From positions 93,093-157,092 of the forward strand of contig NZ_BLJI01000009.1 of NCBI RefSeq assembly GCF_017312365.1: 64,000 bases of DNA, in the 5' to 3' direction. The first letter of the stretch is position 1, and each line of letters begins with the position of its first letter. Below the pieces are notes generated by a model. The model searched no databases. It had not been told where the DNA came from and saw only the letters and a program-made list of their open reading frames with translations. A program made the position numbers and the translations under genes. This stretch comes from Chroococcus sp. FPU101 (GTDB lineage Bacteria > Cyanobacteriota > Cyanobacteriia > Cyanobacteriales > Microcystaceae). Below are positions 46,641-55,897 of this stretch, in pieces.

Positions 46641-47130
46641 TGGTCGAACCTTCCTTTTGTTTTAAATGTTACGGTTTATTTTTTTGTATGTTGAATTGAC
46701 AACAATATATCTGTTTATTTTAAAAAAAGCAAGAGTTGATTTATAAAAAAAATAGAAAATTAATTTTTTACCTAAACATTGTAGGGTTATTTTAAATGCT
46801 TTTCAAACAAACGCTTATTAGCAAGATTTGATATTCGATGATTTAGGGCAATCTATGGATATCTATTTGCTCTAGCACATTCCTAGTTTTTTCAGACCAA
46901 TGATAGTTACTTTTTTTCGTTTTTTTCAGTATGGTGTGATTTTTTGCTTGGGTGGCAAGCCAGTAATTACATTTAACTGAGGCAATAGCTTTAGTTTAAT
47001 CATCAAACCTCATCATAAAATGCTATTTTGCTAGAATTTTGGGGAACCTTATCTATGTATCATCTAAGATCTCTAGATTAAGGAGATACATTCTTACATA
47101 ACACATAAAATTAAGGAATTGTTTTGAGCT
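46641..47130. other. Intergenic region between divergent PEP-CTERM and glycosyltransferase genes
   Basis: 490 bases, AT-rich, with no supportable open frame or tRNA. A small GCTTG-ggtgg-CAAGC hairpin lies at 46946-46960. T-rich stretches at 46905-46925 and a run of short A/T tracts near both gene starts suggest promoters for both directions. Its length leaves room for a small RNA, which I cannot confirm. Confidence 0.5.
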
Positions 47131-48411
47131 ATGACAAAGATTGGGATTATTTGTCCTCCTATTTCGGGTCATCTAAATCCTTTAATCGCCTTGGGGCAGG
47201 AATTAAAAATTAGAGGACACTGCATCACATTCGTTCATGTACCAGATATTGAATCCAAGATACGAGAGGCGGGATTTAACTTTCAAAGCATTGGACAAGT
47301 AGACTATCCTGTTGGTGCGATGAAAAACTATTTCGACCAACTTAGTCAATTAAGGGGTCTAGCAGAACTGCGTTTTACATTGCAATGTGGACAAAAGTTG
47401 GCTGAAATGATTTGTCGAGAGGCACCTGCTGTTCTAAAAAAGGAAAACATTGAGCTTTTATTAGTCGATCAAAACGAACCTGCGGGCAGCACTGTAGCCG
47501 AAGCTTTAGGAATTCCTTTTGTAACTATCTGTAGTTCTCTGGCTTTAAACCGAGAGCCAGGAATACCACCCGTTTTTACTCCTTGGCATTATCATCACTC
47601 TGGGTGGTCTTCGTTGCGAAATCAGTTAGGATATGCGCTTTTCGATCAAATTATCCGACCCATTAATCAAGCTATCAATCAGTATCGACGACAATGGCAA
47701 TTATCTCCAATTAGGACTCCAGATGATACCTTTTCTCAACTAGCTCAAATTAGTCAGCAACCCCCTGCATTTGACTTTCCTCGTCGATCTTTACCTAAGT
47801 GTTTTCATTATGTTGGCCCATTTCGCAATTTTGCCCTTGATGAGAACAGTTTAGCAGAGCTAAAACAGACTCAAATTCCTCTAATTTATGCTTCTTTAGG
47901 TACACTTCATAATCGTAAACCAGAAATCTTTGAAAATATTGCGGCGGCTTGTGCCAATCTGGATGTTCAACTGATCATTTCTCTAGGTGGTGGAAGTCGA
48001 GTAACCGAGTATGCTAATCTCCCAGGCAACCCAAAAGTCGTCGAATATCTTCCACAGGAGGAACTTAATCAAATTTTATCTCAAGCCAGTTTAGTGATTA
48101 CTCATGCTGGTTTCAATACCGTTTTGGAATCTTTCAGTTATGGTGTACCTGTGGTAGCTCTCCCAATGACGATGGATCAACCCGCAACTGCATCTCGCAT
48201 CAGTTGGCTTAAGGCTGGAGAAGTTATTCCTTTATCTCAATTAACGATTCCTAAACTTCATCAAGCCATTAAAAAAGTTCTCACTGATAATTCCTATCAC
48301 CAAAATGCGATTAAACTTAAAACATCAATTCATCAGTCTGGTGGTGTGATTCGTGCTGCGGATTTAATAGAACAGGTTATCACTACTGGTCAACCTATTT
48401 GTTGTCCCTAA
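47131..48411 (+). CDS. GT1-family (UGT/MGT-type) glycosyltransferase, copy 1
   Basis: 426 residues, GT-B fold. The N-terminus GIICPPISGHLNPLIALGQELKIRGH is the acceptor-side motif. The UGT-type nucleotide-sugar signature is ITHAGFNTVLESFSYGVPVVALPMTMDQPATASRI near residues 325-355. Relatives glycosylate small lipophilic acceptors such as carotenoids (CrtX), macrolides or sterols. The gene at 49188-50486 is a close paralogue. A PlsC-like acyltransferase follows 40 bases later, suggesting a glycosylated and acylated product. The acceptor cannot be deduced. Confidence 0.87.
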   Translation: MTKIGIICPPISGHLNPLIALGQELKIRGHCITFVHVPDIESKIREAGFNFQSIGQVDYPVGAMKNYFDQLSQLRGLAELRFTLQCGQKLAEMICREAPAVLKKENIELLLVDQNEPAGSTVAEALGIPFVTICSSLALNREPGIPPVFTPWHYHHSGWSSLRNQLGYALFDQIIRPINQAINQYRRQWQLSPIRTPDDTFSQLAQISQQPPAFDFPRRSLPKCFHYVGPFRNFALDENSLAELKQTQIPLIYASLGTLHNRKPEIFENIAAACANLDVQLIISLGGGSRVTEYANLPGNPKVVEYLPQEELNQILSQASLVITHAGFNTVLESFSYGVPVVALPMTMDQPATASRISWLKAGEVIPLSQLTIPKLHQAIKKVLTDNSYHQNAIKLKTSIHQSGGVIRAADLIEQVITTGQPICCP

Positions 48412-48451
48412 AATTTGAGTTGAAAGATTTTTAGCGGATTAAAGTACGATT

Positions 48452-49240
48452 ATGATGAAATTTTTCAGTAATATTGTCAACTTTTTTAGTCCTTTTGATT
48501 TTAAAGGGAATGAGCAGTTTAACAAAATTGCCGAGTTGGATGGGCTACAGAAAGCGTCTCAATTCTCTTTAACCAATTTAAACTTACAAGTTGTGCAACA
48601 AGGCACAATTAATAGCACAAATCCTCAGTTAATTATTTCTAATCACATTGGGGGTTTGGATATCGCTATAATCAAAAGTCTGTTGTCCAAAAATAATTAT
48701 GTTATTTCGCTATATGCCTCGAAAAAAACTCTGCCGAAAAGTTTTGCGGATGATATTTTACCAGTTTACTTTTCGGGAAAACCTCAAAAATTTAACAATA
48801 TAATCGATCAAATTTTTTATTCATATTGCGTTTCGCTAGAAGGTAATCTAAGCAGAGAAGAAGCAATGCAAAAAAACCGCCAGACGATCGCAACAGCAGC
48901 CGAACTAATATCCCAAGGAGCCTCAGTAATTATTTTTCCAACAGGTGAAATGAATGAAGGAGGACATTGGAAACCTGGAGTCGGTCACTTACTCAAGCAA
49001 ATTAGGAATCCTAATGCTGAAATTATTCTAACCCAAATTAAAGGAATCACTCGTGTAGATGAATATCGAATCTTTAAACCTAGCTTAAGACGTTTATTTT
49101 TTAAGCCTAAAACGGTAGAAGTTACGTTTCATACGCCGCTCAATATTTCAGAATTAGCTTTAGAAAATCAAGATATACCTCAAATTATTAATCGGCTTGA
49201 GCAGGAATATTGTAAAATTTATCCATCAGAGAATAGTTGA
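48452..49240 (+). CDS. PlsC-like lysophospholipid/glycolipid acyltransferase
   Basis: 262 residues. The catalytic NHxxxxD box is present as Asn64-His65 to Asp70 (SNHIGGLDIA), and the second PlsC motif appears as IIFPTGEMNEGGHW, with TGE in place of the common EGT. It has little hydrophobic sequence apart from the start, so it is probably peripheral. Such enzymes transfer an acyl chain to a hydroxyl. Placed between two GT1 glycosyltransferases, it may acylate a glycoside. The last 53 bases overlap, in antisense, the 3' end of the second glycosyltransferase gene. Confidence 0.82.
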   Translation: MMKFFSNIVNFFSPFDFKGNEQFNKIAELDGLQKASQFSLTNLNLQVVQQGTINSTNPQLIISNHIGGLDIAIIKSLLSKNNYVISLYASKKTLPKSFADDILPVYFSGKPQKFNNIIDQIFYSYCVSLEGNLSREEAMQKNRQTIATAAELISQGASVIIFPTGEMNEGGHWKPGVGHLLKQIRNPNAEIILTQIKGITRVDEYRIFKPSLRRLFFKPKTVEVTFHTPLNISELALENQDIPQIINRLEQEYCKIYPSENS

Positions 49241-50486
49241 TATCAATGACTTGCTCAATAATCTCAGCAGCCCGTTTCACCCCTCCTGCTTGCTGAATTG
49301 AAGTTTTTAATTTAGCTGCATTTTGTCGATAAATATCATTCGTCAAAACTTGCTCAATCTTATTTTTAAGTTTAGGAATACTAACTTGATTGAGTGGGAT
49401 CACTTCGCCTACATTTAGCCATTGAAGACGTGAGGCGATCGCAGGTTGTTCGTAGGTAATTGGAATCGCTACCAAAGGCACCCCATGAGTGAGAGAATCC
49501 AAAACAGTATTTAATCCTGCGTGAGTAATCGTTAATTGAGCCTTAGCTAATAATTCATATTGCGGTGCATAAGATACCACCAAAGGAGAACCCGCTAATT
49601 GTTGAATCGATGCTTCATCCATTCCCCCACCATGCGAGATCACCAGTTGAACCTCTAAACCCTCACAAGCAGCCGCAATTTGATGAAATAATTCGGCTTT
49701 TGTATTTTGTTGTGTTCCCAGAGAGGCATAAATCAAAGGTTGCCCCGTTAATTTTTCATAGGGAAATGGGATCATTTGAGGTGAAGGAGAACGAAACGGG
49801 CCTGTATAGTAAAAATTTTTAGGGAGTGCTTTTCTTTTGAAATCAAATGCGGGCGGTTGCTGACTAATTTGTGCTAATCGGGAGAAAGAATCATCATAAT
49901 GTTGATATGACTTTAGCTGCCACTGTTGTCGATATCGAGCAATCACCTTTTGGACGGGTTGTGTGAGCCAATCAAATAAAGCATAACCGAATTGATTCCG
50001 TAAACAAGCTAGAGGGTTAGTTTGATAGGGCCAAGCCGTAAAAATCGGCGGAATAGTCGGCTCACGATTAATGTTCATGGCACAACAAATCGTGACAAAA
50101 GGAAGATCTAAATAATCGGCTACAGTGGCTCCCGCAGGTTCCGTTTGATCGACTAATAAAGCCTCAATTCCCTGAGCTTGTATGGCTTGTGGTGCATCAC
50201 GACAAACAGCATTTGTTGTTTTTTCGATTGCTTGAAGGGCAAACCGTAGCGCGGCTAAACCACTGAGTTTTCCTAATTGAGTAATTGATTCTGGAAGCGA
50301 ACCTATTAAATGATCAGATTGACCAATGGGACGATACTCTAACCCTTCTGTAATGATTTTCGCTGCCACGTCGGGGAGTTGGAAAACAGTAACGCGATGT
50401 CCACGCTGTATTAATTCTCGTCCTAATGCGGCCATTGGATTGATGTGACCTGAGACGGGAGGGCAAATAATACCAAAGTGAGTCAT
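49188..50486 (-). CDS. GT1-family (UGT/MGT-type) glycosyltransferase, copy 2
   Basis: 432 residues, paralogous along its whole length to the gene at 47131: same GIICPPVSGHINPMAALGRELIQRGH opening, same RLAQISQQPPAFDF and YTGPFR segments and the same ITHAGLNTVLDSLTHGVPLVAIP signature. The C-terminal dozen residues extend beyond its twin and create the antisense overlap with the acyltransferase gene. Its ATG overlaps the stop of the upstream desaturase gene (ATGA on the minus strand), so desaturase and glycosyltransferase are translationally coupled. Confidence 0.87.
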   Translation of the reverse strand: MTHFGIICPPVSGHINPMAALGRELIQRGHRVTVFQLPDVAAKIITEGLEYRPIGQSDHLIGSLPESITQLGKLSGLAALRFALQAIEKTTNAVCRDAPQAIQAQGIEALLVDQTEPAGATVADYLDLPFVTICCAMNINREPTIPPIFTAWPYQTNPLACLRNQFGYALFDWLTQPVQKVIARYRQQWQLKSYQHYDDSFSRLAQISQQPPAFDFKRKALPKNFYYTGPFRSPSPQMIPFPYEKLTGQPLIYASLGTQQNTKAELFHQIAAACEGLEVQLVISHGGGMDEASIQQLAGSPLVVSYAPQYELLAKAQLTITHAGLNTVLDSLTHGVPLVAIPITYEQPAIASRLQWLNVGEVIPLNQVSIPKLKNKIEQVLTNDIYRQNAAKLKTSIQQAGGVKRAAEIIEQVIDINYSLMDKFYNIPAQAD

Positions 50487-51523
50487 TTTATTTGTCCTCT
50501 GGGTTGCTCATTCCACAACTGTTTTAAAGAAGACCAAAGACTAGAACTGGTGGTTTGGGGAGAAAAATTTTGGCTTAAACGTTGATAAGCGACAGGTAGA
50601 TTATGATAAGGCATACTCGGAAAGTAGTGATGTAGAGCATGATAACGCAGTCCGACGGGGGCCCACAAAACTGTCCAAAACTCACCAGGTGTATCTACAG
50701 AGTCTTGTAACTGCTGCTCTAAATTCATTGAAGTTCCGTCACTGCCATAACGATGTGCGCCCAAAGTCCGTAGGGTATTTGTACACATAATCAAAGCCAT
50801 CATGACATACCAAATAACAAAAATGCGCCAAGATAAAATTCCCAATGCGGCTAAACTAATGGGAATTGACCAAATGCTTAGTAGAATAATCTCTGTTATT
50901 TTGATTTCGCTTCGTTCTACGTCATTTACCTTACGACAATAGGCTAGATTCATCGAAAGAGATGAGGCATGACGTTCTAGCAGATGATGTAAAGAAGGTA
51001 TAAAAAGTCCAATTGGAGCAAGGACTAAAAATCGCAAGGTTAATAAACCTGGGAGTAAAAAACTATGAGCTACAAAAAAGAGAATTTCTCCTTTTTTACC
51101 TGCAAATGGTCGATATTCTGGGTCTTGCTCTGTGCCATAAGTTGACAGGCGATGATGATCTGCGTGTACTCCAGTATAAGTAAAGGAAGGAAGTAAAAGT
51201 GGTATTCCTACCAAAAGATTCCAACATAACTTAAACTTTGGTATTGCGTTTTCTTTGAGATGGGTTAGCTCATGAATAAACACTAAAGCACGATAAAAAG
51301 CGATCGCTGCTATGATAACTGCAATACCTTGCTGCCAAGACAAGGGTGTGACGAGATAAGCAATAATAAAAGCCATCCAGCCAACCGAAGCACTTAGAAG
51401 AAGATCAGACCAGAAAATCGCTTTTTGGGGTGTCAATAAATCTTTAATCCATTCCCGATCCTCTGGAAATTGATTAATATTTATTTCGGCTACTTGACTT
51501 TTCATTGAAATGTTGTTATACAT
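50483..51523 (-). CDS. Membrane fatty-acid desaturase family protein
   Basis: 346 residues. The three His boxes of di-iron membrane desaturases/hydroxylases are complete: His84-ELT-His88, His120-AD-His123-His124 and His295-AL-His298-His299, separated by hydrophobic helices. The family includes acyl-lipid desaturases and carotenoid hydroxylases/ketolases; the sequence alone does not separate them. Coupling to the GT1 gene suggests it hydroxylates or desaturates the acceptor or acyl chain of the glycoside. A start at Met7 is also possible. Confidence 0.85.
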   Translation of the reverse strand: MYNNISMKSQVAEININQFPEDREWIKDLLTPQKAIFWSDLLLSASVGWMAFIIAYLVTPLSWQQGIAVIIAAIAFYRALVFIHELTHLKENAIPKFKLCWNLLVGIPLLLPSFTYTGVHADHHRLSTYGTEQDPEYRPFAGKKGEILFFVAHSFLLPGLLTLRFLVLAPIGLFIPSLHHLLERHASSLSMNLAYCRKVNDVERSEIKITEIILLSIWSIPISLAALGILSWRIFVIWYVMMALIMCTNTLRTLGAHRYGSDGTSMNLEQQLQDSVDTPGEFWTVLWAPVGLRYHALHHYFPSMPYHNLPVAYQRLSQNFSPQTTSSSLWSSLKQLWNEQPRGQIK

Positions 51524-51797
51524 TTTTTAGAAGAATGGATTGACCATACCAAATTTGAAGCTTATTTCACTATAGTTCACAAAAATTATAGATTTAGTTA
51601 CTACTCCAGTACTTAGGTATGATAACTATTTAGTTTTTTTGAACAAGGGAAAACACAAAGTCTTAAGATTATTATAAGTTTTCTTAAACGAATCGAGTTC
51701 CCTAAAAACTAGGAATTTTTTTAGTAAACATGATCACTGCTTTCCCTAAAAACTCTGATCTGATTTTGCGCTCAAGATATTATTGCTCGTTTTTTAA

Positions 51798-52841
51798 CTA
51801 ATTTTTCTTTTTTCGTAAAGTTAAATAAACAACAGCACCACTTAACAAAATTCCAAATTTCAAAGAACTTTCAGGGACGCTTTGAATATTATCTTGATCC
51901 CTTAAACTAACTGAAGACTCTTTGATTGAATGATCATCTTTAGAAACACGTTTAATTTTTTTCTGATAACCTAAACTAACTAAGGCAGCTTCGGTTATAA
52001 GTTGATGACCTTTTCGACTCGGATGAACATTATCCCAAAATAGATAACGATCAGGATTAGAACACATTTCGGGTAAAGGATCAGGAATATTACTGACATC
52101 TATGTTAATACAAGCATCAGATATATTATCTAATCCATATGCTTGTGGACGGCGACTGATTTGATTAAAAGCCGATTGTAAATTCAAAAAATCAATTTCG
52201 AGATCAAGGGATCTAGAAGCTTCGTTGAGACTAGATTTTAAAAGACGATTATGGGATGCTGAAAGTTGTCTCAAAGCTCTCAATTCTAAGCGTGGACGAC
52301 CAGAACTAGCAGGAAGTCTTGCAAAATTGGGTACACCAACCACTAAGAAATTTTTTGCTCCCGCATCACTAAGACGATTGACGGATTCAAGAATATTATT
52401 CACTGTGTTAGGTATATCGGTATTTGTTCTTAAATCGTTTGAGCCTGTAGAAATAATATACAAAGCATTTGGATCGACTACGCCATCAGAACCAATTAAG
52501 CTCGTTACTTGCTGTCTTGCACCTAATGGTAAACCCGTCGGATGAAAATCACCTGCACCAGAGCCACCATAAGCAAAATTATTACTTGGATTATAGGTTA
52601 AACCGAGTCTTTCTGGTAATAACTCCGCCCAGACTGGCCCATTACTGAATCTTCCCTCATAATAGGGGGGACTTGCAGGAATCCCAATCAGTTGATATAC
52701 GTTACCTGGATCGACAAGACTATCACCAACCGTATAAACATCGCTATAGGTTGTTACTGAAGGGAGTTGACTGGCTCTAACGGTGGTTGGGACTAAACCT
52801 GATAAGAGACAGATACCGATGACTAGAATGGGTTGTTTCAT
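51798..52841 (-). CDS. SGNH/GDSL hydrolase with degenerate PEP-CTERM tail
   Basis: 347 residues, with a signal peptide (ending VRASQ) and a strong AAGG ribosome site. Catalytic blocks are clear: Ser41 in VGDSLVDPGN, Asn135 in TGSNDLR, and Asp270 with His273 in WDNVHPSRKGH. Block I and length match lecithinase-like secreted esterases. The C-terminus reads VPESS (322-326), a hydrophobic helix, then RKKKN. That is the PEP-CTERM layout with Ser replacing the second Pro, so exosortase sorting is plausible. Confidence 0.85.
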   Translation of the reverse strand: MKQPILVIGICLLSGLVPTTVRASQLPSVTTYSDVYTVGDSLVDPGNVYQLIGIPASPPYYEGRFSNGPVWAELLPERLGLTYNPSNNFAYGGSGAGDFHPTGLPLGARQQVTSLIGSDGVVDPNALYIISTGSNDLRTNTDIPNTVNNILESVNRLSDAGAKNFLVVGVPNFARLPASSGRPRLELRALRQLSASHNRLLKSSLNEASRSLDLEIDFLNLQSAFNQISRRPQAYGLDNISDACINIDVSNIPDPLPEMCSNPDRYLFWDNVHPSRKGHQLITEAALVSLGYQKKIKRVSKDDHSIKESSVSLRDQDNIQSVPESSLKFGILLSGAVVYLTLRKKKN

Positions 52842-53016
52842 TTTCAGCCTTTCCTGCTCTGAGCAAAAAAGTGATCAATAATAATAACATCTTAAGTAAA
52901 TCTAATTACGAAAATTTACTGAGTCAATCACTAATTTATCGAAGAGTAGCTTCAGATTATTTAGAAAAAAGTTACCAAAACAGGTCAGGAAGAGACTTCT
53001 AGCTTTATTAAGTTAT

Positions 53017-53292
53017 TTAAACATTGATGACAAAACTTTGCAAAGCTTCAATAAGTTGATCAATTTGCTTTTTCGATTCGGCTTGATGATCAATTAAAGT
53101 TTGCAAAGCATCACTAAGAGCAAATATTTGATAACTTTGTTGCTGAACATGATGACTTTGGGTTTGAAGTGCAAGAGCGATCGCATCAACTTTTTGAGCT
53201 AATTTTTCGACGGTTTCAGTCGTGGTGATAACAGCTTCTCCCATCTGAACAACAATTAAGGTTAAACGAGACAAATCATCTCTAACTTCCAT
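53017..53292 (-). CDS. Small coiled-coil protein of unknown function
   Basis: About 91 residues from the ATG at 53292, which overlaps the last 11 bases of galE; a longer frame from 53319 overlaps by 38. The protein is almost wholly helical with heptad spacing (VEKLAQKVDAIALALQTQ, SDALQTLIDHQAESKKQIDQLIEAL), without Cys, signal or membrane segment. Overlap with galE suggests co-transcription. No family recognised. Confidence 0.55.
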   Translation of the reverse strand: MEVRDDLSRLTLIVVQMGEAVITTTETVEKLAQKVDAIALALQTQSHHVQQQSYQIFALSDALQTLIDHQAESKKQIDQLIEALQSFVINV

Positions 53293-54283
53293 GACGTTTT
53301 TGATGCCAATTCCAAGCATGATTAATAATCATAGCTAAATCCGCGTATTGTGGATTCCAACCTAAAATTCTTTTTGCTTTTGCGCTACTACCAATCAAAA
53401 TCGGTGCATCTCCAGCACGACGCTCGACTTCAACAACTGGTATTTCAACTCCAGTCACTTGTTGGGCAGTTTCTATGACTTCTTTGACTGAAAAACCGTT
53501 GCCATTCCCTAAATTAAAAACTTCACTATTTTCACCTTTTAATAAATATTCCAATCCTAAGATATGAGCATCAGCTAAGTCGCAAACGTGAATATAATCT
53601 CGAATTGCTGTACCATCGGGTGTTTCATAATCTGTACCAAATATTTTAAGCGAATCCCGTTTACCCAATGCAGCTAATAACGTTAGGGGGATTAAATGGG
53701 TTTCAGGATCGTGATCTTCTCCTAATAGCCCCCTTGGATCAGCCCCAGAAGCATTAAAGTATCTAAAGGCAACTGATTTTAATCCATAAGCGTGATCAAA
53801 ATCAGTTAAGATTTGCTCTACCATATTTTTACTAGCCGCATAGGGACTGAGGGGATCTTTGGGATGCGTTTCAGTCATGGGTATTTCTTTGGGCATTCCA
53901 TAAATAGCACAAGTCGAAGAAAAAACAAATTTCTTGATCTCGGCGGCTAACATGGCTTCTAATAGGTTGAGAGTACCGACGACGTTATTATGATAGTATT
54001 TGGCTGGTTCTGTAACGGACTCCCCTACTGCAATAAAAGCCGCAAAGTGCATCACCGCAGCAATGTTGTGTGTGGCAAAAATCTGATCAAGTAAATTGCG
54101 ATCGCGAGTATCTCCGACGATTAATTCTACTTTTAAGACATCCTTAACAATTTCGGGATGACCATAGGATAAATTATCAAGTACAATTACCGAGTAGCCA
54201 GCGCGACATAAGGCATGAACGGCATGAGAACCAATATAACCCGCACCACCTGTTACTAGAATAGTCGGTTTTTCCCCTTCCAT
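53282..54283 (-). CDS. galE: UDP-glucose 4-epimerase
   Basis: 333 residues from the ATG at 54283, set by an ideal AAGGAG five bases upstream; a GTG six bases earlier is in frame but falls inside that site. It interconverts UDP-glucose and UDP-galactose for galactolipid and polysaccharide synthesis. The NAD motif GGAGYIGSH is near the N-terminus, and catalytic Ser-Tyr-Lys lie in FSSTCAIYG and PYAASKNMVE. Substrate-loop FRYFNASGADP is standard. It follows proC with 51 bases between. Confidence 0.96.
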   Translation of the reverse strand: MEGEKPTILVTGGAGYIGSHAVHALCRAGYSVIVLDNLSYGHPEIVKDVLKVELIVGDTRDRNLLDQIFATHNIAAVMHFAAFIAVGESVTEPAKYYHNNVVGTLNLLEAMLAAEIKKFVFSSTCAIYGMPKEIPMTETHPKDPLSPYAASKNMVEQILTDFDHAYGLKSVAFRYFNASGADPRGLLGEDHDPETHLIPLTLLAALGKRDSLKIFGTDYETPDGTAIRDYIHVCDLADAHILGLEYLLKGENSEVFNLGNGNGFSVKEVIETAQQVTGVEIPVVEVERRAGDAPILIGSSAKAKRILGWNPQYADLAMIINHAWNWHQKRHGS

Positions 54284-54334
54284 TTGCACTCCTTAAAAAC
54301 AATTCGATCACTTATTATTTATATTCTATTGGTT

Positions 54335-55138
54335 TTACCGTTGTCCTAGTTCTACAGAACGTTTGTAAGCCGCCTTAACCGCTTCAATTATTGCAGAACG
54401 AAAGCCCTGGAGTTCGAGTTGAGCAACGCCAGCGATCGTCGTTCCACCTGGACTTGTGACTTGATCTTTGAGTTGAGCAGGATGTATCTTTGTTGTCTGT
54501 ATCAGTTGAGCAGTTCCAAGAACAGTTTGTAGGGCTAATTCCGATGCGATCGCTCTAGGCAGTCCTGCCGCTACACCCCCATCGGCTAAGGCTTCGATCA
54601 TCATCGCCACAAAAGCTGGCCCTGATCCTGATAATCCAGTCACAGCATCCATCAGGGTTTCGGACACTTCTACTACTTTTCCTACTGCACAAAACATTTT
54701 TTTTGTCAAGTCCAAGTGATGAGATTGAACTTGTTTTCCAGTTGCGATCGCTGTCATTCCTGCGCCGACGGTAGCGGGTGTATTCGGCATGACTCGAATA
54801 ATGGGATTAGTGGGAAAAGAGGATTCTAAACGTTGAAGAGGAATCCCCGCTAAAATCGAGATGATCAAGGTAGAGGATGATATTCCAGATAAATCACCTA
54901 AGACAATTGATAGGATTTGCGGTTTGATGGCAAGTAGAATCACTTCGGCGGCTGAGGCTACCGAAGCATTATCCGATGTGACATTAACTTGATAGTTTTG
55001 TTGTAAAAATTCTTGTCGTTGTTGTTGCGGTTCACTAACTAATATGTTTGTGGGATCATAAATTTTTTCAGTGAGCAATCGAGAGAGAATCGCTTCTGCC
55101 ATCACACCCCCGCCAATAATTCCTAATGTTATAGTCAC
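54335..55138 (-). CDS. proC: Pyrroline-5-carboxylate reductase
   Basis: 267 residues from a GTG start with AAGGAAG five bases upstream. It performs the last step of proline synthesis with NAD(P)H. The dinucleotide motif is GIIGGGVMAEAIL. The catalytic and dimer region VMPNTPATVGAG, LSGSGPAFVAMMIEALADGGVAAGLPR and the terminal TSPGGTTIAGV are all intact. sepF lies upstream on the same strand; pipY and pipX lie further upstream, the usual cyanobacterial gene order. Confidence 0.96.
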   Translation of the reverse strand: MTITLGIIGGGVMAEAILSRLLTEKIYDPTNILVSEPQQQRQEFLQQNYQVNVTSDNASVASAAEVILLAIKPQILSIVLGDLSGISSSTLIISILAGIPLQRLESSFPTNPIIRVMPNTPATVGAGMTAIATGKQVQSHHLDLTKKMFCAVGKVVEVSETLMDAVTGLSGSGPAFVAMMIEALADGGVAAGLPRAIASELALQTVLGTAQLIQTTKIHPAQLKDQVTSPGGTTIAGVAQLELQGFRSAIIEAVKAAYKRSVELGQR

Positions 55139-55236
55139 CTAAACTTCCTTGACGAGTCATTGATAGTCTGCCGTTCTCCAATCTATCTTAGATTGCGAGT
55201 CATTAGAGCTAGAAAAATTAAAGGGTTCAAAAAAAT

Positions 55237-55308
55237 TGATGAGGAGCGTAAAAATTAGAATTAATGCCACACGACGGCACGATGCTCTAAATTTTTATGC
55301 CCTCATCA
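55237..55308. promoter_or_regulatory. Long imperfect inverted repeat between sepF and proC
   Basis: TGATGAGGAGCGTAAAAATT at 55237-55256 pairs with AATTTTTATGCCCTCATCA at 55290-55308, with one bulge and one mismatch. A small GCC/GGC stem lies in the loop. It starts 11 bases after the sepF stop. It could attenuate or stabilise the sepF-proC transcript; it lacks a U-tract on the outgoing side. Confidence 0.5.
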
Positions 55309-55318
55309 GTCTACAAAA

Positions 55319-55897
55319 CTATTGAGCAATCCGATTCACATCAGCACCCCAAGAGGAAGTAGAGGTCGAACGAGCCTTAATCTTATGGGTGTCACCTAGA
55401 TCATGAAGTGAGCCACCTAGAGTACTGACTTTAACGCAATTAGGGGTAAAAAGAAAAATGCTTTCACCGATTCGCTCTTGATGTCCATCAATAGCATAAG
55501 TTCCACCCGCCACGAAATCTACTGCTCTTTGAGCTTCTTCTGCGTCCATCGCGTTGAGGTTAAGAACCACTGACTTACGATCTTTGAGCGTTTGAATGAC
55601 TTGCGGCATTTCATCAAAGGTATGAGGTTCAATGACTACAACTTCTGCATTACCAGTATTAATTCCAGGCATACCAATCACATTATTTCTATTCGTTCCT
55701 AAAGGGGTTTCGGGGGTGAAATTCATAGTGCTATGAGGACGGCGATAAGGGGTGGGTTCTGGTTTAGCAGGCTCTACGTCTTCATCCTCTTCGGAGTCTT
55801 GATGTTGCCACTTGTTATTATTTGGATAGTCGGTTTCATACTCATCAGGCTCAGAGATGCCGACAAAATCTTTGAATTTGTTAAAGAGGTTAGCCAC
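55319..55897 (-). CDS. sepF: Cell division protein SepF (YlmF/Cdv2)
   Basis: About 192 residues from a GTG at 55897, which gives the expected start [13 protein letters not shown] and has AGGA ten bases upstream; a TTG at 55915 would add six residues. SepF links FtsZ filaments to the membrane. The N-terminal amphipathic helix, an acidic Glu/Asp/Pro linker (about 20-65) and the C-terminal beta domain ([33 protein letters not shown]) are all visible. A 395-base gap separates it from pipY, so it probably has its own promoter. Confidence 0.94.
   Translation of the reverse strand: MANLFNKFKDFVGISEPDEYETDYPNNNKWQHQDSEEDEDVEPAKPEPTPYRRPHSTMNFTPETPLGTNRNNVIGMPGINTGNAEVVVIEPHTFDEMPQVIQTLKDRKSVVLNLNAMDAEEAQRAVDFVAGGTYAIDGHQERIGESIFLFTPNCVKVSTLGGSLHDLGDTHKIKARSTSTSSWGADVNRIAQ

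Noticed and set aside
46641..47130. Possible small RNA in the longest intergenic gap
   Set aside because: Only one weak hairpin and no recognisable conserved sRNA motif or clear terminator could be found.
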